A stretch of 64,000 bases of DNA from DATFDN01 sp035685165. GTDB lineage: Bacteria > Pseudomonadota > Alphaproteobacteria > Acetobacterales > Acetobacteraceae. The DNA lies in contig DASRBI010000023.1 of the NCBI GenBank assembly GCA_035685165.1, positions 237,584 to 301,583 on the forward strand. The letters are read 5' to 3'. The notes under the pieces are model-generated. The model searched no databases. It worked only from the letters and a program-made list of their open reading frames with translations, and had not been told where the DNA came from. A program made the translations under genes and the position numbers. Below are positions 51,620-60,346 of this stretch, in pieces; position 1 is the stretch's first letter; each line of letters begins with the position of its first letter.

Positions 51620-53407
51620 ATGGATGAGGAAGACCTGCGCGGCTTGATCGCCGATGTCCGTGCCGGCAAGCTGCCGCGCCGGGCGTTCATCGCGCGGATG
51701 GTGGCCCTCGGGCTCACCGCTCCGCTCGCCACGCAGATGCTGGTCCATTCCGGCCTCGCCGCCGAGGCCACCCCGTTCGACTACAAGCCGACCAAGCGCG
51801 GCGGCGGGGGGCCATTGCGCGTGCTCTGGTGGCAGGCGCCCACCCTGCTCAACCCGCACTTCGCGGTCGGCACCAAGGACCAGGAAGCCTCGCGCATCTT
51901 CTACGAGCCGCTGGCCGGCTGGGACCCAGACGGCAACCTCGTCCCGATCCTCGCCGCATCGATCCCGACGGTGGAGAACGGGCTGCTTGCCGAGGACGGG
52001 AAATCCGTGACCTGGAAGCTGAAGAAGGGCGTCACCTGGCACGATGGCAAGCCGTTCACCGCCGATGACTGCGTGTTCACCGCCGCCTATTGCGCCGACC
52101 CGGCGACTGCCGCGTACGACATCGCCACCTACAAGGACATCAAGGTCAGCAAGCTCGACGACTACACGGTCAAGATCGAGTTTCCGAGGCCGACGCCATA
52201 CTGGGCCGATGCGTTCGTGGGCGCGCGCGGGATGATCCTGCCGCAGCATGCTTTCGGCGACTACAAGGGCGCCAATTCGCGTCAGGCGCCTGCCAACCTC
52301 GCCCCGATCGGCACCGGCCCTTACATGTTCGTCGAGTTCCGCCCGGGCGATATGGTGAGCGGCAAGCTCAATCCGAATTATCACGAGCCGAACCGGCCCT
52401 ATTTCGACACGATCGAGATGAAGGGCGGCGGCGATGCCGTTTCGGCGGCGCGCGCGGTGCTGCAATCGGGTGAATACGACTATGCCTGGAACCTCCAGGT
52501 CGAAAACGAGATCCTGCAGCGGCTGGTGAAAGCAGGCCAGGGCCGGATCGAGATCATTCCTGGTGGCAATATCGAGCACATCCAGATCAATTTCACCGAC
52601 CCGTGGAAGGAGGTGGACGGGCAGCGTTCGGCTCTCGGCACCAAGCACCCGTTCTTCAGCGACCCGGCGGTGCGGCAGGCGATGAACATGCTGGTCGACC
52701 GCAACGCGGTGCATGAATACATCTATGGCCCGGCGGGCATCGCTACCGCCAACTTCCTCAACAATCCCGAACGCTACCGCTCGAAGGACACCTCGTTCGT
52801 GTTCGATGTGGGCAAGGCGGCGAAAACGCTCGAGGATGCCGGCTGGAAACCAGGTGCCGACGGCACCCGCGAAAAGAACGGCGTGAAGCTGCACGTGGTC
52901 TATCAGACCTCGGTCAACGCGCCGCGCCAGCAGAATCAGCAGATCGTCAAGCAAGCGGCGCAGAAGGCGGGTATCAGCATGGAGCTGAAAGCCGTCACCG
53001 CCTCGGTGTTCTTCTCCTCCGACGTCGCGAACCCGGATACGTATACGCACTTCTATAGCGACATCCAGATGTACACGACGACCATGACGCAGCCCGATCC
53101 GGGCCAGTTCATGCTCCAGTTCGTGTCCTGGGAGGTGGCACAGAAGAGCAACAAATGGGCCGGGCGCAACATCACACGCTGGCAGAACCCGGATTACGAC
53201 GCGTTGTGGAAGGCCGCCGACGCCGAGCTCGATCCGGTCAAGCGGGCGGCGCTGTTCATCAAGATGAACGACATGGTGATCAACGATGTCGTCGTGATCC
53301 CGGTGGTCTACCGGCCGGGCGTCGCTGGCGTGAAGAACAATCTCCAGGTGCGGCTCAGCGGCTGGGACAACGACATGTGGGCGCTGAAGGACTGGTATCG
53401 CACGTGA
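51620..53407 (+). CDS. Dipeptide/oligopeptide ABC transporter binding protein
   Basis: A 595-residue family 5 solute-binding protein. The N-terminus has a twin-arginine signal (LPRRAFIARMVALGL), after a 20-residue lead, so it may be exported folded. Fold motifs: LLNPHFAVGTKDQEASRIFY, WKLKKGVTWHDGKPFTADD, PIGTGPYMFVEF and GTKHPFFSDPAVRQAMNML. The C-terminal WDNDMWALKDWYRT is shared with the upstream remnant. It starts 116 bp after that remnant. The transported peptide or related ligand is unknown. Confidence 0.93.
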   Translation: MDEEDLRGLIADVRAGKLPRRAFIARMVALGLTAPLATQMLVHSGLAAEATPFDYKPTKRGGGGPLRVLWWQAPTLLNPHFAVGTKDQEASRIFYEPLAGWDPDGNLVPILAASIPTVENGLLAEDGKSVTWKLKKGVTWHDGKPFTADDCVFTAAYCADPATAAYDIATYKDIKVSKLDDYTVKIEFPRPTPYWADAFVGARGMILPQHAFGDYKGANSRQAPANLAPIGTGPYMFVEFRPGDMVSGKLNPNYHEPNRPYFDTIEMKGGGDAVSAARAVLQSGEYDYAWNLQVENEILQRLVKAGQGRIEIIPGGNIEHIQINFTDPWKEVDGQRSALGTKHPFFSDPAVRQAMNMLVDRNAVHEYIYGPAGIATANFLNNPERYRSKDTSFVFDVGKAAKTLEDAGWKPGADGTREKNGVKLHVVYQTSVNAPRQQNQQIVKQAAQKAGISMELKAVTASVFFSSDVANPDTYTHFYSDIQMYTTTMTQPDPGQFMLQFVSWEVAQKSNKWAGRNITRWQNPDYDALWKAADAELDPVKRAALFIKMNDMVINDVVVIPVVYRPGVAGVKNNLQVRLSGWDNDMWALKDWYRT

Positions 53408-53427
53408 TCCGCGCGCACGATTAAGGC

Positions 53428-54387
53428 GTGACCCGCTACATCGTCCGCCGGCTGCTGATCGCGATCCCGAGCCTGCTCGGCATCAGCCTGGTGCTATACA
53501 CGATTCTGGCGCTGGCGCCGGGCGATCCCTTCGGCGATCTGGCGTCCAACCCCGCCGTGCCCCCGGCGGTGGCCGAGGCGCTGCGGCAGAAATTCGGGCT
53601 GAATGACCCGATCATGCTGCGTTACTGGCATTGGCTGATGGCGATGCTGCACGGAGACTGGGGGTTTTCGTTCGTCAGCCGCGTCGACGTGGACCAGTTG
53701 ATCCTGCAGCGCCTGCCGACGACGCTTGCGGTGATCGGCGCCTCGCAGGTGCTGGCGCTGGCGGTGGCGCTGCCGGTCGGCATCTACGCGGCGATCCGGC
53801 CCTATTCGCTGTTCGACCAGATCGCCAGCACATTCGCCTTCATCGGCTTCTCGCTGCCGACCTTCTTCACCGGGCTCGTGCTGATCCTGATCTTCAGCAT
53901 CCAGCTCGACTGGCTGCCGTTCGTCTATCGGGCCGACATCTCCACCCCAGGGCTGCTCGGGGTCTGGCTGCACATCAAGCAGGCGATCATGCCGGTGATG
54001 GTGCTGGGACTATTCCAGGGCGCGTCATGGACGCGGTTCGTGCGCGCCTCGGTGCTCGACGCGATCCGTGTTGATCACGTCACTACCGCGCGCGCCAAGG
54101 GACTGAAGGAGCGGGCGGTGGTACTGCGCCACATCGTACGCAACGCGCTGATCCCTGTGGTGACGCTAATCGCGCTCCAGTTGCCGACCGTCTTCGGCGG
54201 CGCGATCGTGACCGAGCAGATTTTCCGCGTGCCGGGTATCGGGTCCCTGCTGATCTCGTCCATCCTCGCCAACGACACGCCGGTGATAATGGCGGTGACG
54301 TTCATCTTCGCCTGCCTCGTGATCGCCTTCAACCTGATCGCCGATCTGCTTTACGGCTGGCTCGATCCCCGTGTCTCTTACAGCTGA
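53428..54387 (+). CDS. Dipeptide ABC transporter permease, DppB-like
   Basis: A 319-residue membrane permease with about six helices. The N-terminal MTRYIVRRLLIAIPSLLGIS and the EAA loop TTARAKGLKERAVVLRHIVR are typical, followed by GAIVTEQIFRVPGIGSLL. The GTG start at 53428 follows TTAAGGC. It is 20 bp after the binding protein gene. Confidence 0.94.
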   Translation: MTRYIVRRLLIAIPSLLGISLVLYTILALAPGDPFGDLASNPAVPPAVAEALRQKFGLNDPIMLRYWHWLMAMLHGDWGFSFVSRVDVDQLILQRLPTTLAVIGASQVLALAVALPVGIYAAIRPYSLFDQIASTFAFIGFSLPTFFTGLVLILIFSIQLDWLPFVYRADISTPGLLGVWLHIKQAIMPVMVLGLFQGASWTRFVRASVLDAIRVDHVTTARAKGLKERAVVLRHIVRNALIPVVTLIALQLPTVFGGAIVTEQIFRVPGIGSLLISSILANDTPVIMAVTFIFACLVIAFNLIADLLYGWLDPRVSYS

Positions 54388-55300
54388 GACGGCCGGCAAC
54401 CCGGCGCGGCCGGCCGAGCCGCGCCTCGAGACCCCGGGCCGGGAAGCCTGGCGGCGGTTCCGCCGGCACCGGCTCGCGATGGTCAGCAGCGTCGTTCTGG
54501 TGCTGATGATCCTCGCGGTCGGCATCGGCCCGTTCATCTGGACCGTGCCGATCAACGACATCGACTTCGCCGCGCATCTGGCTGGCCCGAGTGCCGCGCA
54601 CCCTCTCGGCACCGACGATCTCGGCCAGGATTTGCTCGCTCGGATGCTCTATGGCGGGCGTATCTCGATCGCCGTCGGGCTGGTGGCGATGGGGGTCGCC
54701 GTGATCGTCGGCGTGCTGGTGGGCGCGGTCGCGGGCGTCTCGAGCGGGATGGTGGACGCCGGGCTGATGTGGCTGACCGACCTGTTTCTCTCGCTGCCGC
54801 AGCTCCCGCTGCTGCTGCTGATCATCTACCTGTTCCGCGACACGCTGACGAAGATTATGGGCGCGCAGGTGGGCACATTCCTGCTGATCGTCATCGTGAT
54901 CGGCGGGTTCCGCTGGATGGCGGTGGCGCGGCTGGTGCGCGCGCAGTTCCTCTCGCTGCGGGAAAAGGAGTTCGTAGAAGCGGCCCGCGCGCTCGGTGCC
55001 TCCACCCGGCGGCAGGTCACGAAGCACATCCTGCCGAACGCGATGGGGCCGGTGATCGTGGCGGCGACGATCTATGTGGCGGATGCGATCATCGCCGAGT
55101 CGACGCTGTCGTTCCTCGGCCTCGGCTTCCCGCCCGACATCCCGACCTGGGGCCGCATCCTCTACGACGCCAAGGATTATCTGGACATCGCGCCGCACTG
55201 GGCGTTGTTCGCGGGCGGGGCGATCTTCATCACCGTGCTCGCCATCAACTTCGTGGGCGACGGCCTGCGCGACGCGCTCGATCCGCGACGGATATTGTAG
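54371..55300 (+). CDS. Dipeptide ABC transporter permease, DppC-like
   Basis: A 309-residue permease that pairs with the DppB-like protein. Motifs: AWRRFRRHRLAMVSSVVLVL, HPLGTDDLGQDLLARMLYGG, and the EAA loop EAARALGASTRRQVTKHILP. The GTG start lies inside the preceding gene, with a 17-bp overlap. No ATP-binding protein gene follows; the next gene is a convergent amidase. The 253 bp after the stop hold no gene that can be supported. Confidence 0.94.
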   Translation: MSLTAETAGNPARPAEPRLETPGREAWRRFRRHRLAMVSSVVLVLMILAVGIGPFIWTVPINDIDFAAHLAGPSAAHPLGTDDLGQDLLARMLYGGRISIAVGLVAMGVAVIVGVLVGAVAGVSSGMVDAGLMWLTDLFLSLPQLPLLLLIIYLFRDTLTKIMGAQVGTFLLIVIVIGGFRWMAVARLVRAQFLSLREKEFVEAARALGASTRRQVTKHILPNAMGPVIVAATIYVADAIIAESTLSFLGLGFPPDIPTWGRILYDAKDYLDIAPHWALFAGGAIFITVLAINFVGDGLRDALDPRRIL

Positions 55301-55553
55301 GTGTTGCGCGCGCCGTGAGCCGCGCTCCATATCCCCCAGGAGTGGGTTAGCCGCATGTCAGCCGCAGCAAGGCTTCCGGTCTGCCGGTCTGGATGACGGT
55401 TGCGCAGTCCCTTGCCTGGGGCTCGGGCGACCAATGGCCGCAGCAGTTCACCACCCTAAATGACGGCGCGCTCGTGCTGGAACGCACCGGTTCTCGACCC
55501 CGCTTGCCAGCCTCTATGCCGGCACGGATGTCGGTGCGTAGCGCCGCCTCCGT

Positions 55554-56285
55554 TCAGCTCACGAGCCGCGCAACCGCCAGCAGCCGCGCCAGCGTTCCGG
55601 CATCCGCTTGGCCGGTGACTGCCTCCGGGCGCCAATGGCGCTGGAAGGCGCGCAGCACCGTGGCGAGCGCCGGGTCGAGCGCGCCTTCCGGCGGCACGTC
55701 GTAGCCGATATCACGCAGTGCGCGGCGCACGTCGCGGAGACTCGCCGCGTCGCGCACCGCGCCGCCGGTGCCGAGGTCGGGACAATCCTCTGGCCACATG
55801 CCGACGCCGTTGCGGGCGAAACCCTCCCAGTCGAACCGTTCTCCCGGGTCTTCCTTGCGGTCGGGCGCGACGTCGCTGTGCGCGACCACGTTGCGCTGCG
55901 GGATCGGGTGGCGCGACATAATCTCTAGGCAAAGATCGCAGACGGCGGAAAGCTGCAGCACCGGGAAGTCGCGATAGCCCCATTCGTGGCCCGGATTGAC
56001 GATCTCGATGCCGATCGAGCGTCCGTTCAGGTTCGTGTGGCCGCGCCAGTAGGAAATGCCGGCATGAAAGGCGCGCCGTTCCTCGGGCACCAGCCGGAAC
56101 ACGGTGCCGCCCTCGTCCACGACATAATGCGAGGAGACCCGCGCCTCGGGGTCGCGCAGCCGGTCGAGCGCCGCCTGCGCGGTCTTCATGCCGGTATAGT
56201 GCAGGATCAGCATGTCGATCGGCATCCCGGCGGGCCGCTCGTCCTGATTGGGGCTCGGCAGCTCGCGAACCGCCACCAGGCTCAC
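55554..56285 (-). CDS. N-acetylmuramoyl-L-alanine amidase, AmpD/AmiD type, with peptidoglycan-binding domain
   Basis: A 243-residue zinc amidase that cuts the MurNAc-L-Ala bond. The amidase_2 domain has DMLILHYTGMKTAQAAL with the first zinc His, SIGIEIVNPGHEWGY, and VVAHSDVAPDRKEDPG with the other ligands. The last 65 residues form a peptidoglycan-binding fold (LRDVRRALRDIGYDVPPEG). No signal peptide is visible, so a cytoplasmic AmpD-like recycling role is likely, though the extra domain is like AmiD. It overlaps the DjlA-like gene by 4 bp. Confidence 0.9.
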   Translation of the reverse strand: MSLVAVRELPSPNQDERPAGMPIDMLILHYTGMKTAQAALDRLRDPEARVSSHYVVDEGGTVFRLVPEERRAFHAGISYWRGHTNLNGRSIGIEIVNPGHEWGYRDFPVLQLSAVCDLCLEIMSRHPIPQRNVVAHSDVAPDRKEDPGERFDWEGFARNGVGMWPEDCPDLGTGGAVRDAASLRDVRRALRDIGYDVPPEGALDPALATVLRAFQRHWRPEAVTGQADAGTLARLLAVARLVS

Positions 56286-57061
56286 AGGCCGCGCTCGCGC
56301 TTGATCCGGTCCCAGGCGGCGTTGATGCGGGCCACCTTGTCACTGGCGCGCGCGATGAACTCGGGCGGCACGCCGCGCGCGGCCAGGCTGTCCGGGTGGT
56401 TTTCGCGCATCAGGCGCTTCCACGCCGCGCGCAACTCGGCGGCATCGGCCGCGCGGGGCACACCCAGCACGGTGTAGGGATCGGGCTCGTCGGCCCGCGT
56501 GCGCGGCATACGCGGCGCGGCACCGCGGGCGCGGTCCCAAGCCGCCTGATCGAGACCGAAGCCGGAGTGAACCCGCGAGAGGAACCGCCACTCGGCCTGG
56601 TTCACCGGCCCGTCGGCTTGCGCGATCGCAAACAGCGAGGCGAGCACGTCTTCCAGCATCAACCGGTTGTCGGCGAAGCTTTCGCCGAGCTGGTCGGCGT
56701 AGCTCTCGAACCCGTCCGGTGAATCGCGGGATTGGTCGAACAGCCGACCGACATCGTGCGTCGCCTGCGGCGGGATGCGGAACTGGCGCTTGAAGGCGTC
56801 CACCTCGGCCCGCCGCACCGGGCCGTCGCACTTGGCGAGCTTGGCCGACAGAACCACAACGCAGATCGCGAATACCTGGTCCTTGCGGCCCAGCATCGCG
56901 GCGATGCGCGCCGGGCTCAGCAATGCCTGCGGCATCACGCCGAAGCCGGAGATGGAGCCGTTGTCGGCGGCGTGGCCGAGAGCTGCCCCGAACACCGCGC
57001 CCATCGGGCCGCCCATCATGAAGCCGGCGGCGCCGCCGATGATCTTGCCCCAATATCCCAT
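56282..57061 (-). CDS. djlA: DjlA-like J-domain co-chaperone with TerB domain
   Basis: A 259-residue protein. The N-terminus is a Gly/Met-rich membrane-type segment (GGAAGFMMGGPMGAVFGAAL). The middle is a TerB-like helical domain (CVVVLSAKLAKCDGPVRRAE; AIAQADGPVNQAEW). The C-terminus is a J domain with DPYTVLGVPRAADAAELRAA and the HPD motif in RENHPDSLAARG. This is the DjlA order; DjlA recruits DnaK to the membrane. The start MGYWGKIIGG is the DjlA-like one; the longer frame adds unrelated residues. Confidence 0.9.
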   Translation of the reverse strand: MGYWGKIIGGAAGFMMGGPMGAVFGAALGHAADNGSISGFGVMPQALLSPARIAAMLGRKDQVFAICVVVLSAKLAKCDGPVRRAEVDAFKRQFRIPPQATHDVGRLFDQSRDSPDGFESYADQLGESFADNRLMLEDVLASLFAIAQADGPVNQAEWRFLSRVHSGFGLDQAAWDRARGAAPRMPRTRADEPDPYTVLGVPRAADAAELRAAWKRLMRENHPDSLAARGVPPEFIARASDKVARINAAWDRIKRERGL

Positions 57062-57089
57062 GCGCGCCGGAGTATAGCGCCGGAAGCTG

Positions 57090-57662
57090 TCACGGGGCGA
57101 GCGTCCGGTCGGCGAGTGTGGTGTCCTGCCCGCGGACCGGGTTGGCGATGGCCTCCCTGAGGCTGTGCGCGCCCTTCCATTCCTCGGCCGGTCGCGCGCG
57201 GGCATTGGTGCCGATCTGGTCGATGTTCCAGTAGAGCTCGAGATGATGCCCGTCGGGGTCGCGGAACTCGACGGCGATCTGGCAGCCGGCCCGGCGGCGC
57301 CCCTCGAAGTCGATCGTCACGCCGTTCGCGCGCAGATGGTCGCGCGCCCGCACTACTTCATCAAGCGAGCCGAGCTCGAAGGCGACATGGTTGATGCCGG
57401 TGCCTTCGCGCCACTCGCCACTCGCCTGGAACAGCGCCACGCCGTGATGGTCGGTGCCGTAGCGCATAAACACGGCACCACCCGGCATCATCGAATCGTC
57501 ATAGACGTCCGAAACCGTGAAGCCGAGCACCTGCGTATAGAAGCGCGCCGAGGCTTCGAGATCACGGACGTGGAACACCACATGCCCGATCTTGCCGATG
57601 TGAAAGGGCAGGCCGGCGGGTCGGGCCAGGGTGGCAATGCGCTGCGTCTCCATGGTGCTCAA
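57090..57662 (-). CDS. VOC-family dioxygenase/glyoxalase-like protein
   Basis: A 190-residue vicinal-oxygen-chelate protein. The two half-motifs are GKIGHVVFHVRDLEASARFY with the first metal His, and INHVAFELGS. The last ligand is in DPDGHHLELYW. Members include extradiol dioxygenases and glyoxalase-like enzymes; the substrate is unknown. The TTG at 57662 gives a TTGA overlap with the DsbA-family gene and has GAGG seven bases before it. The ATG three codons later (57653) is the alternative. Confidence 0.88.
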   Translation of the reverse strand: MSTMETQRIATLARPAGLPFHIGKIGHVVFHVRDLEASARFYTQVLGFTVSDVYDDSMMPGGAVFMRYGTDHHGVALFQASGEWREGTGINHVAFELGSLDEVVRARDHLRANGVTIDFEGRRRAGCQIAVEFRDPDGHHLELYWNIDQIGTNARARPAEEWKGAHSLREAIANPVRGQDTTLADRTLAP

Positions 57663-58333
57663 TCCGCTGCCTCACGTTGCAAAATCGCGTGTCCGCGGCG
57701 CAGCGCCTCGGCCATCTGCGTCGCCGGCACCGCGCCGGAAAACAGGAAATAGCCGTCGAGGAAGAACGAGGGAACGCCGTTCACCCCGGCCTCGCGCGCC
57801 GCGCGGTCGGCGGCGGCGATCTCGGAAGCGGCCAGATCGCTTCGCAGGAAGTCTTGCGCCTCGGCCGAGTCGAGCCCCGCCTGGCCGGCGATCTCGGCCA
57901 GGGTCGCGATGTCGCCGATGTCGCGCCCGAGCGAGAAATACGCCGCGAACAGCGCCTCCACCACCGCGTCCTGGACGCCTTTGGTGCCCGCGAACCAGAT
58001 CAGCCGGTGCGCTGCGAGCGTGTTCGGCGTACGGCGCTGCCGCTCGAGATGGAAGTCGAGGCCGACTGCGCGCGCCGCTGCCGTGACCCGCGCGTCGAGT
58101 TCGGCCGCTCGCTCGGCACTGCCGAACTTGGCGGCGCGGTACGCCGCCCGCTCAACCCCGTCCTTCGGCATGTCGGGATTGAGCTGAAACGGGTTCCACC
58201 GCACGGAAAAGCGAAGCTCCTCCCTGGCGAGCACCGCGAGCGCGGCCTCGGTCTGTCGCTTGCCAATGTAGCACCAAGGGCAGATCGCATCGGAAACGAT
58301 ATCGAGTGCCGTCCCCGCAGCCTGGCTGCTCAT
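57659..58333 (-). CDS. DsbA-family oxidoreductase (FrnE type)
   Basis: A 224-residue thioredoxin-fold protein. The active site is SDAICPWCYIGKRQ at about 15-28 with the CPWC pair. The fold is interrupted by the usual helical insertion, and the cis-Pro loop is VNGVPSFFLDGYF. No signal peptide is present, so it is a cytoplasmic FrnE-like enzyme, not a periplasmic DsbA. The ATG at 58333 follows GGGAGGA; the longer frame adds 47 family-unlike residues. Confidence 0.92.
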   Translation of the reverse strand: MSSQAAGTALDIVSDAICPWCYIGKRQTEAALAVLAREELRFSVRWNPFQLNPDMPKDGVERAAYRAAKFGSAERAAELDARVTAAARAVGLDFHLERQRRTPNTLAAHRLIWFAGTKGVQDAVVEALFAAYFSLGRDIGDIATLAEIAGQAGLDSAEAQDFLRSDLAASEIAAADRAAREAGVNGVPSFFLDGYFLFSGAVPATQMAEALRRGHAILQREAAD

Positions 58334-58523
58334 CACCCGGTCCTCCCGTCGCAGGGGTGGATTATGGACAGGGCGGTGCCAAAGAGCCACCCGGGACGCG
58401 CTGCCGGCGGCCTTTCGTTTGCCGAATTCGGCCCCGAGCGCCAGACGGACCGGCCGTGGTGCGTGGGATGTCATGCGTTAGTCCTGGCGGCCGGCGGGTT
58501 TCTGAGGCAAAGCGCCGCTGCCG

Positions 58524-59306
58524 ATGACGATGAATTATACCCTGAGCTACCTGCTGATCCCGCCGCTCGGCTTGGCTTGGCTCGCCCTGCTCGCGGTTCT
58601 TGCTTCCTTCCGGCTGCGCCGTAAGCGTAGCTGGGGCCTCGGGTTGGCGGCGCTCGCCCTTATCGGGCTGCTCGTGCTCGCGACCCCATTTGTCGGCACG
58701 CGCCTCGAAGCTTCGCTCGACCCGGGACCGCCCCCGCCGGTGTCAAATGCCGCTCCGCAGGCAATTGTCATTTTGAGCGCCGACGACAACGACACCGTCG
58801 AAGGCGCGGAGGTCGGGCCGCTGACGCTGCAGCGGCTGCTCGCTGGCGCGCGGCTTTACCGGCGCACGCAGTTGCCGGTGCTGGTATCCGGCGGCTTCGA
58901 CTCGGCGGTCGGTGCCACCTATGCCACGCTGATGGCGCACGTGCTTACGGGGGACTTCCAGGTCCCCGTCCGCTGGCAGGAGGCGCGCTCGCAGACCACC
59001 TGGCAAAACGCCGAAGACAGCGCCGCGATGCTGCAGCCGCTCGGCATCCGCTCGGTCTATCTCGTGACCCATTCCTGGCACGAGCGCCGGGCAATGATGG
59101 CGTTCCGGCATTTCGGGATGGAAGTGGTGGCCGCGCCGGTCCCGGCGGACGCTCCCGGCAGCAGCATCGTGCCGGACGCAACCGGCCTCGAACGGAGCTT
59201 TTACGCGCTGCATGAATGGATCGGTGTGCTCGATTATGCGGTGCGGGCGTGGTTGTCTGGGCCGGCGCCGAACAGCGCCGCGTACACGGCGAACATCCGC
59301 TCCTGA
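58524..59306 (+). CDS. YdcF-family (DUF218) membrane protein
   Basis: A 260-residue protein with two N-terminal membrane helices (at about 5-30 and 38-58) and a DUF218 domain. The domain has QAIVILSADDND, LPVLVSGGFDSA, QTTWQNAEDSAAML and VYLVTHSWHERRAMMAFRHF. Relatives include ElyC and SanA, which affect cell envelope integrity. Its 3' end overlaps the convergent glycosyltransferase gene by 73 bp. Confidence 0.88.
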   Translation: MTMNYTLSYLLIPPLGLAWLALLAVLASFRLRRKRSWGLGLAALALIGLLVLATPFVGTRLEASLDPGPPPPVSNAAPQAIVILSADDNDTVEGAEVGPLTLQRLLAGARLYRRTQLPVLVSGGFDSAVGATYATLMAHVLTGDFQVPVRWQEARSQTTWQNAEDSAAMLQPLGIRSVYLVTHSWHERRAMMAFRHFGMEVVAAPVPADAPGSSIVPDATGLERSFYALHEWIGVLDYAVRAWLSGPAPNSAAYTANIRS

Positions 59307-60346
59307 TCGAACTCCTGCTCCGCGCGGGCGCGGTTGGCGGCGCCGATGCGGGCGCAGAGCTCGGGCCCGGCAACGAGAGAGCGCAGCGCGGCGGCGAGTG
59401 CCGCGTCGTCGCGGGGCACAACGAACGCGCGGTTCTCCGGCGCCAGCATGGTTCGCACGTCGCCGACATCGGTCGCGGCCAGCGGCAGGCGCGCGGCCAT
59501 CGCCTCCAGCACCGAGATCGGCATCTGCTCGGTGTCCGAGGACAGGGCGAACAGATCGAACCCCGCGATCAGCGCCGCCGGATCTGCGACATGGCCGGTG
59601 AAGACCGTGCGGGCAGCGATCCCGAGCTCGCGCGCCAACGCCTGCAGGACCGGACGCTCAGTGCCGTCTCCCACGATGACGAGACTGCCGGGCACGTCCG
59701 AGGCCGCGTAGGCCCGCAGGAGCCGCGCGAGATTCTTCTCCGGCCGCAGGGCGGCGACGGTGCCGACGACCGGGGGGGCGCTCAACCGCTCCGGCCGAAT
59801 CCCGTCGAAGCGCGCGAGGTCGATGCCGTTCGGCACGTAATGCAGCACGCGCGGCGGCAGGCGCCATATATCGCCCGCGATCGCCAGCAAGGTGCGCGAG
59901 GGCAGCACCACGGTGCTGCGGCGGAGCACGAGCCGGCGCGTATGGACGCGGCGCGGCAACTGCCGGTCGCGCTCCTCCGGCCCGAACCCGTCCTCGAAAT
60001 GGATGTGGCGCGCGAGGCCGGGCAGGTTGGCGATCGCCCATTCGAGCGAGCCCCAATTGTGGGTAAGCAGCAGGTCGGGCCGCAGCGATTTCAGTGTGCG
60101 GCGAAAGGGAAGCAGGTTGCCGAACAGGCTGCCGGGGCGGATCGCGATTTCGGGAAAGCTCACGTCGAGCCGTGGCGACAGCCGCTCGCGCGCGTCGGTC
60201 CGGCCATCCATGGCAACGATCACGTGCCGGTAGCGCCCGCCGAAGCGGTTGGCGAGCGCGGCGAAGCGCGCCTGCGGGCCGCCGACAGCGAAGGTCGCGA
60301 ACACGCTGAGCACCGTGCGCGGCGCGCGGGTCGCCTCAGCGTGCAT
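59234..60346 (-). CDS. Glycosyltransferase of the GT4 type
   Basis: A 370-residue GT-B enzyme. The acceptor domain has LSVFATFAVGGPQARFAALA and LLLTHNWGSLEWAIAN. The linker is VLHYVPNGIDLARFDG, and the donor domain has VGTVAALRPEKNLARLLRAY and the E-x7-E region SSDTEQMPISVLEAMAARLP. The start overlaps the oxidoreductase-epimerase fusion gene by 11 bp, suggesting a sugar pathway shared with that protein. The ATG at 60346 is chosen as the first that keeps the fold start. Confidence 0.9.
   Translation of the reverse strand: MHAEATRAPRTVLSVFATFAVGGPQARFAALANRFGGRYRHVIVAMDGRTDARERLSPRLDVSFPEIAIRPGSLFGNLLPFRRTLKSLRPDLLLTHNWGSLEWAIANLPGLARHIHFEDGFGPEERDRQLPRRVHTRRLVLRRSTVVLPSRTLLAIAGDIWRLPPRVLHYVPNGIDLARFDGIRPERLSAPPVVGTVAALRPEKNLARLLRAYAASDVPGSLVIVGDGTERPVLQALARELGIAARTVFTGHVADPAALIAGFDLFALSSDTEQMPISVLEAMAARLPLAATDVGDVRTMLAPENRAFVVPRDDAALAAALRSLVAGPELCARIGAANRARAEQEFDQERMFAVYAALFGAGPDNHARTA

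Noticed and set aside
51131..53050. 639-residue leftward open frame
   Set aside because: It runs antisense to the peptide-binding protein and into rnpB; no family pattern is seen.
55301..55553. Rightward frame starting near 55393 (MTVAQSLAWGSGDQW)
   Set aside because: It looks a little protein-like at first but runs on into the antisense of the amidase gene and has no recognised motif. A gene remnant is possible but not supported.
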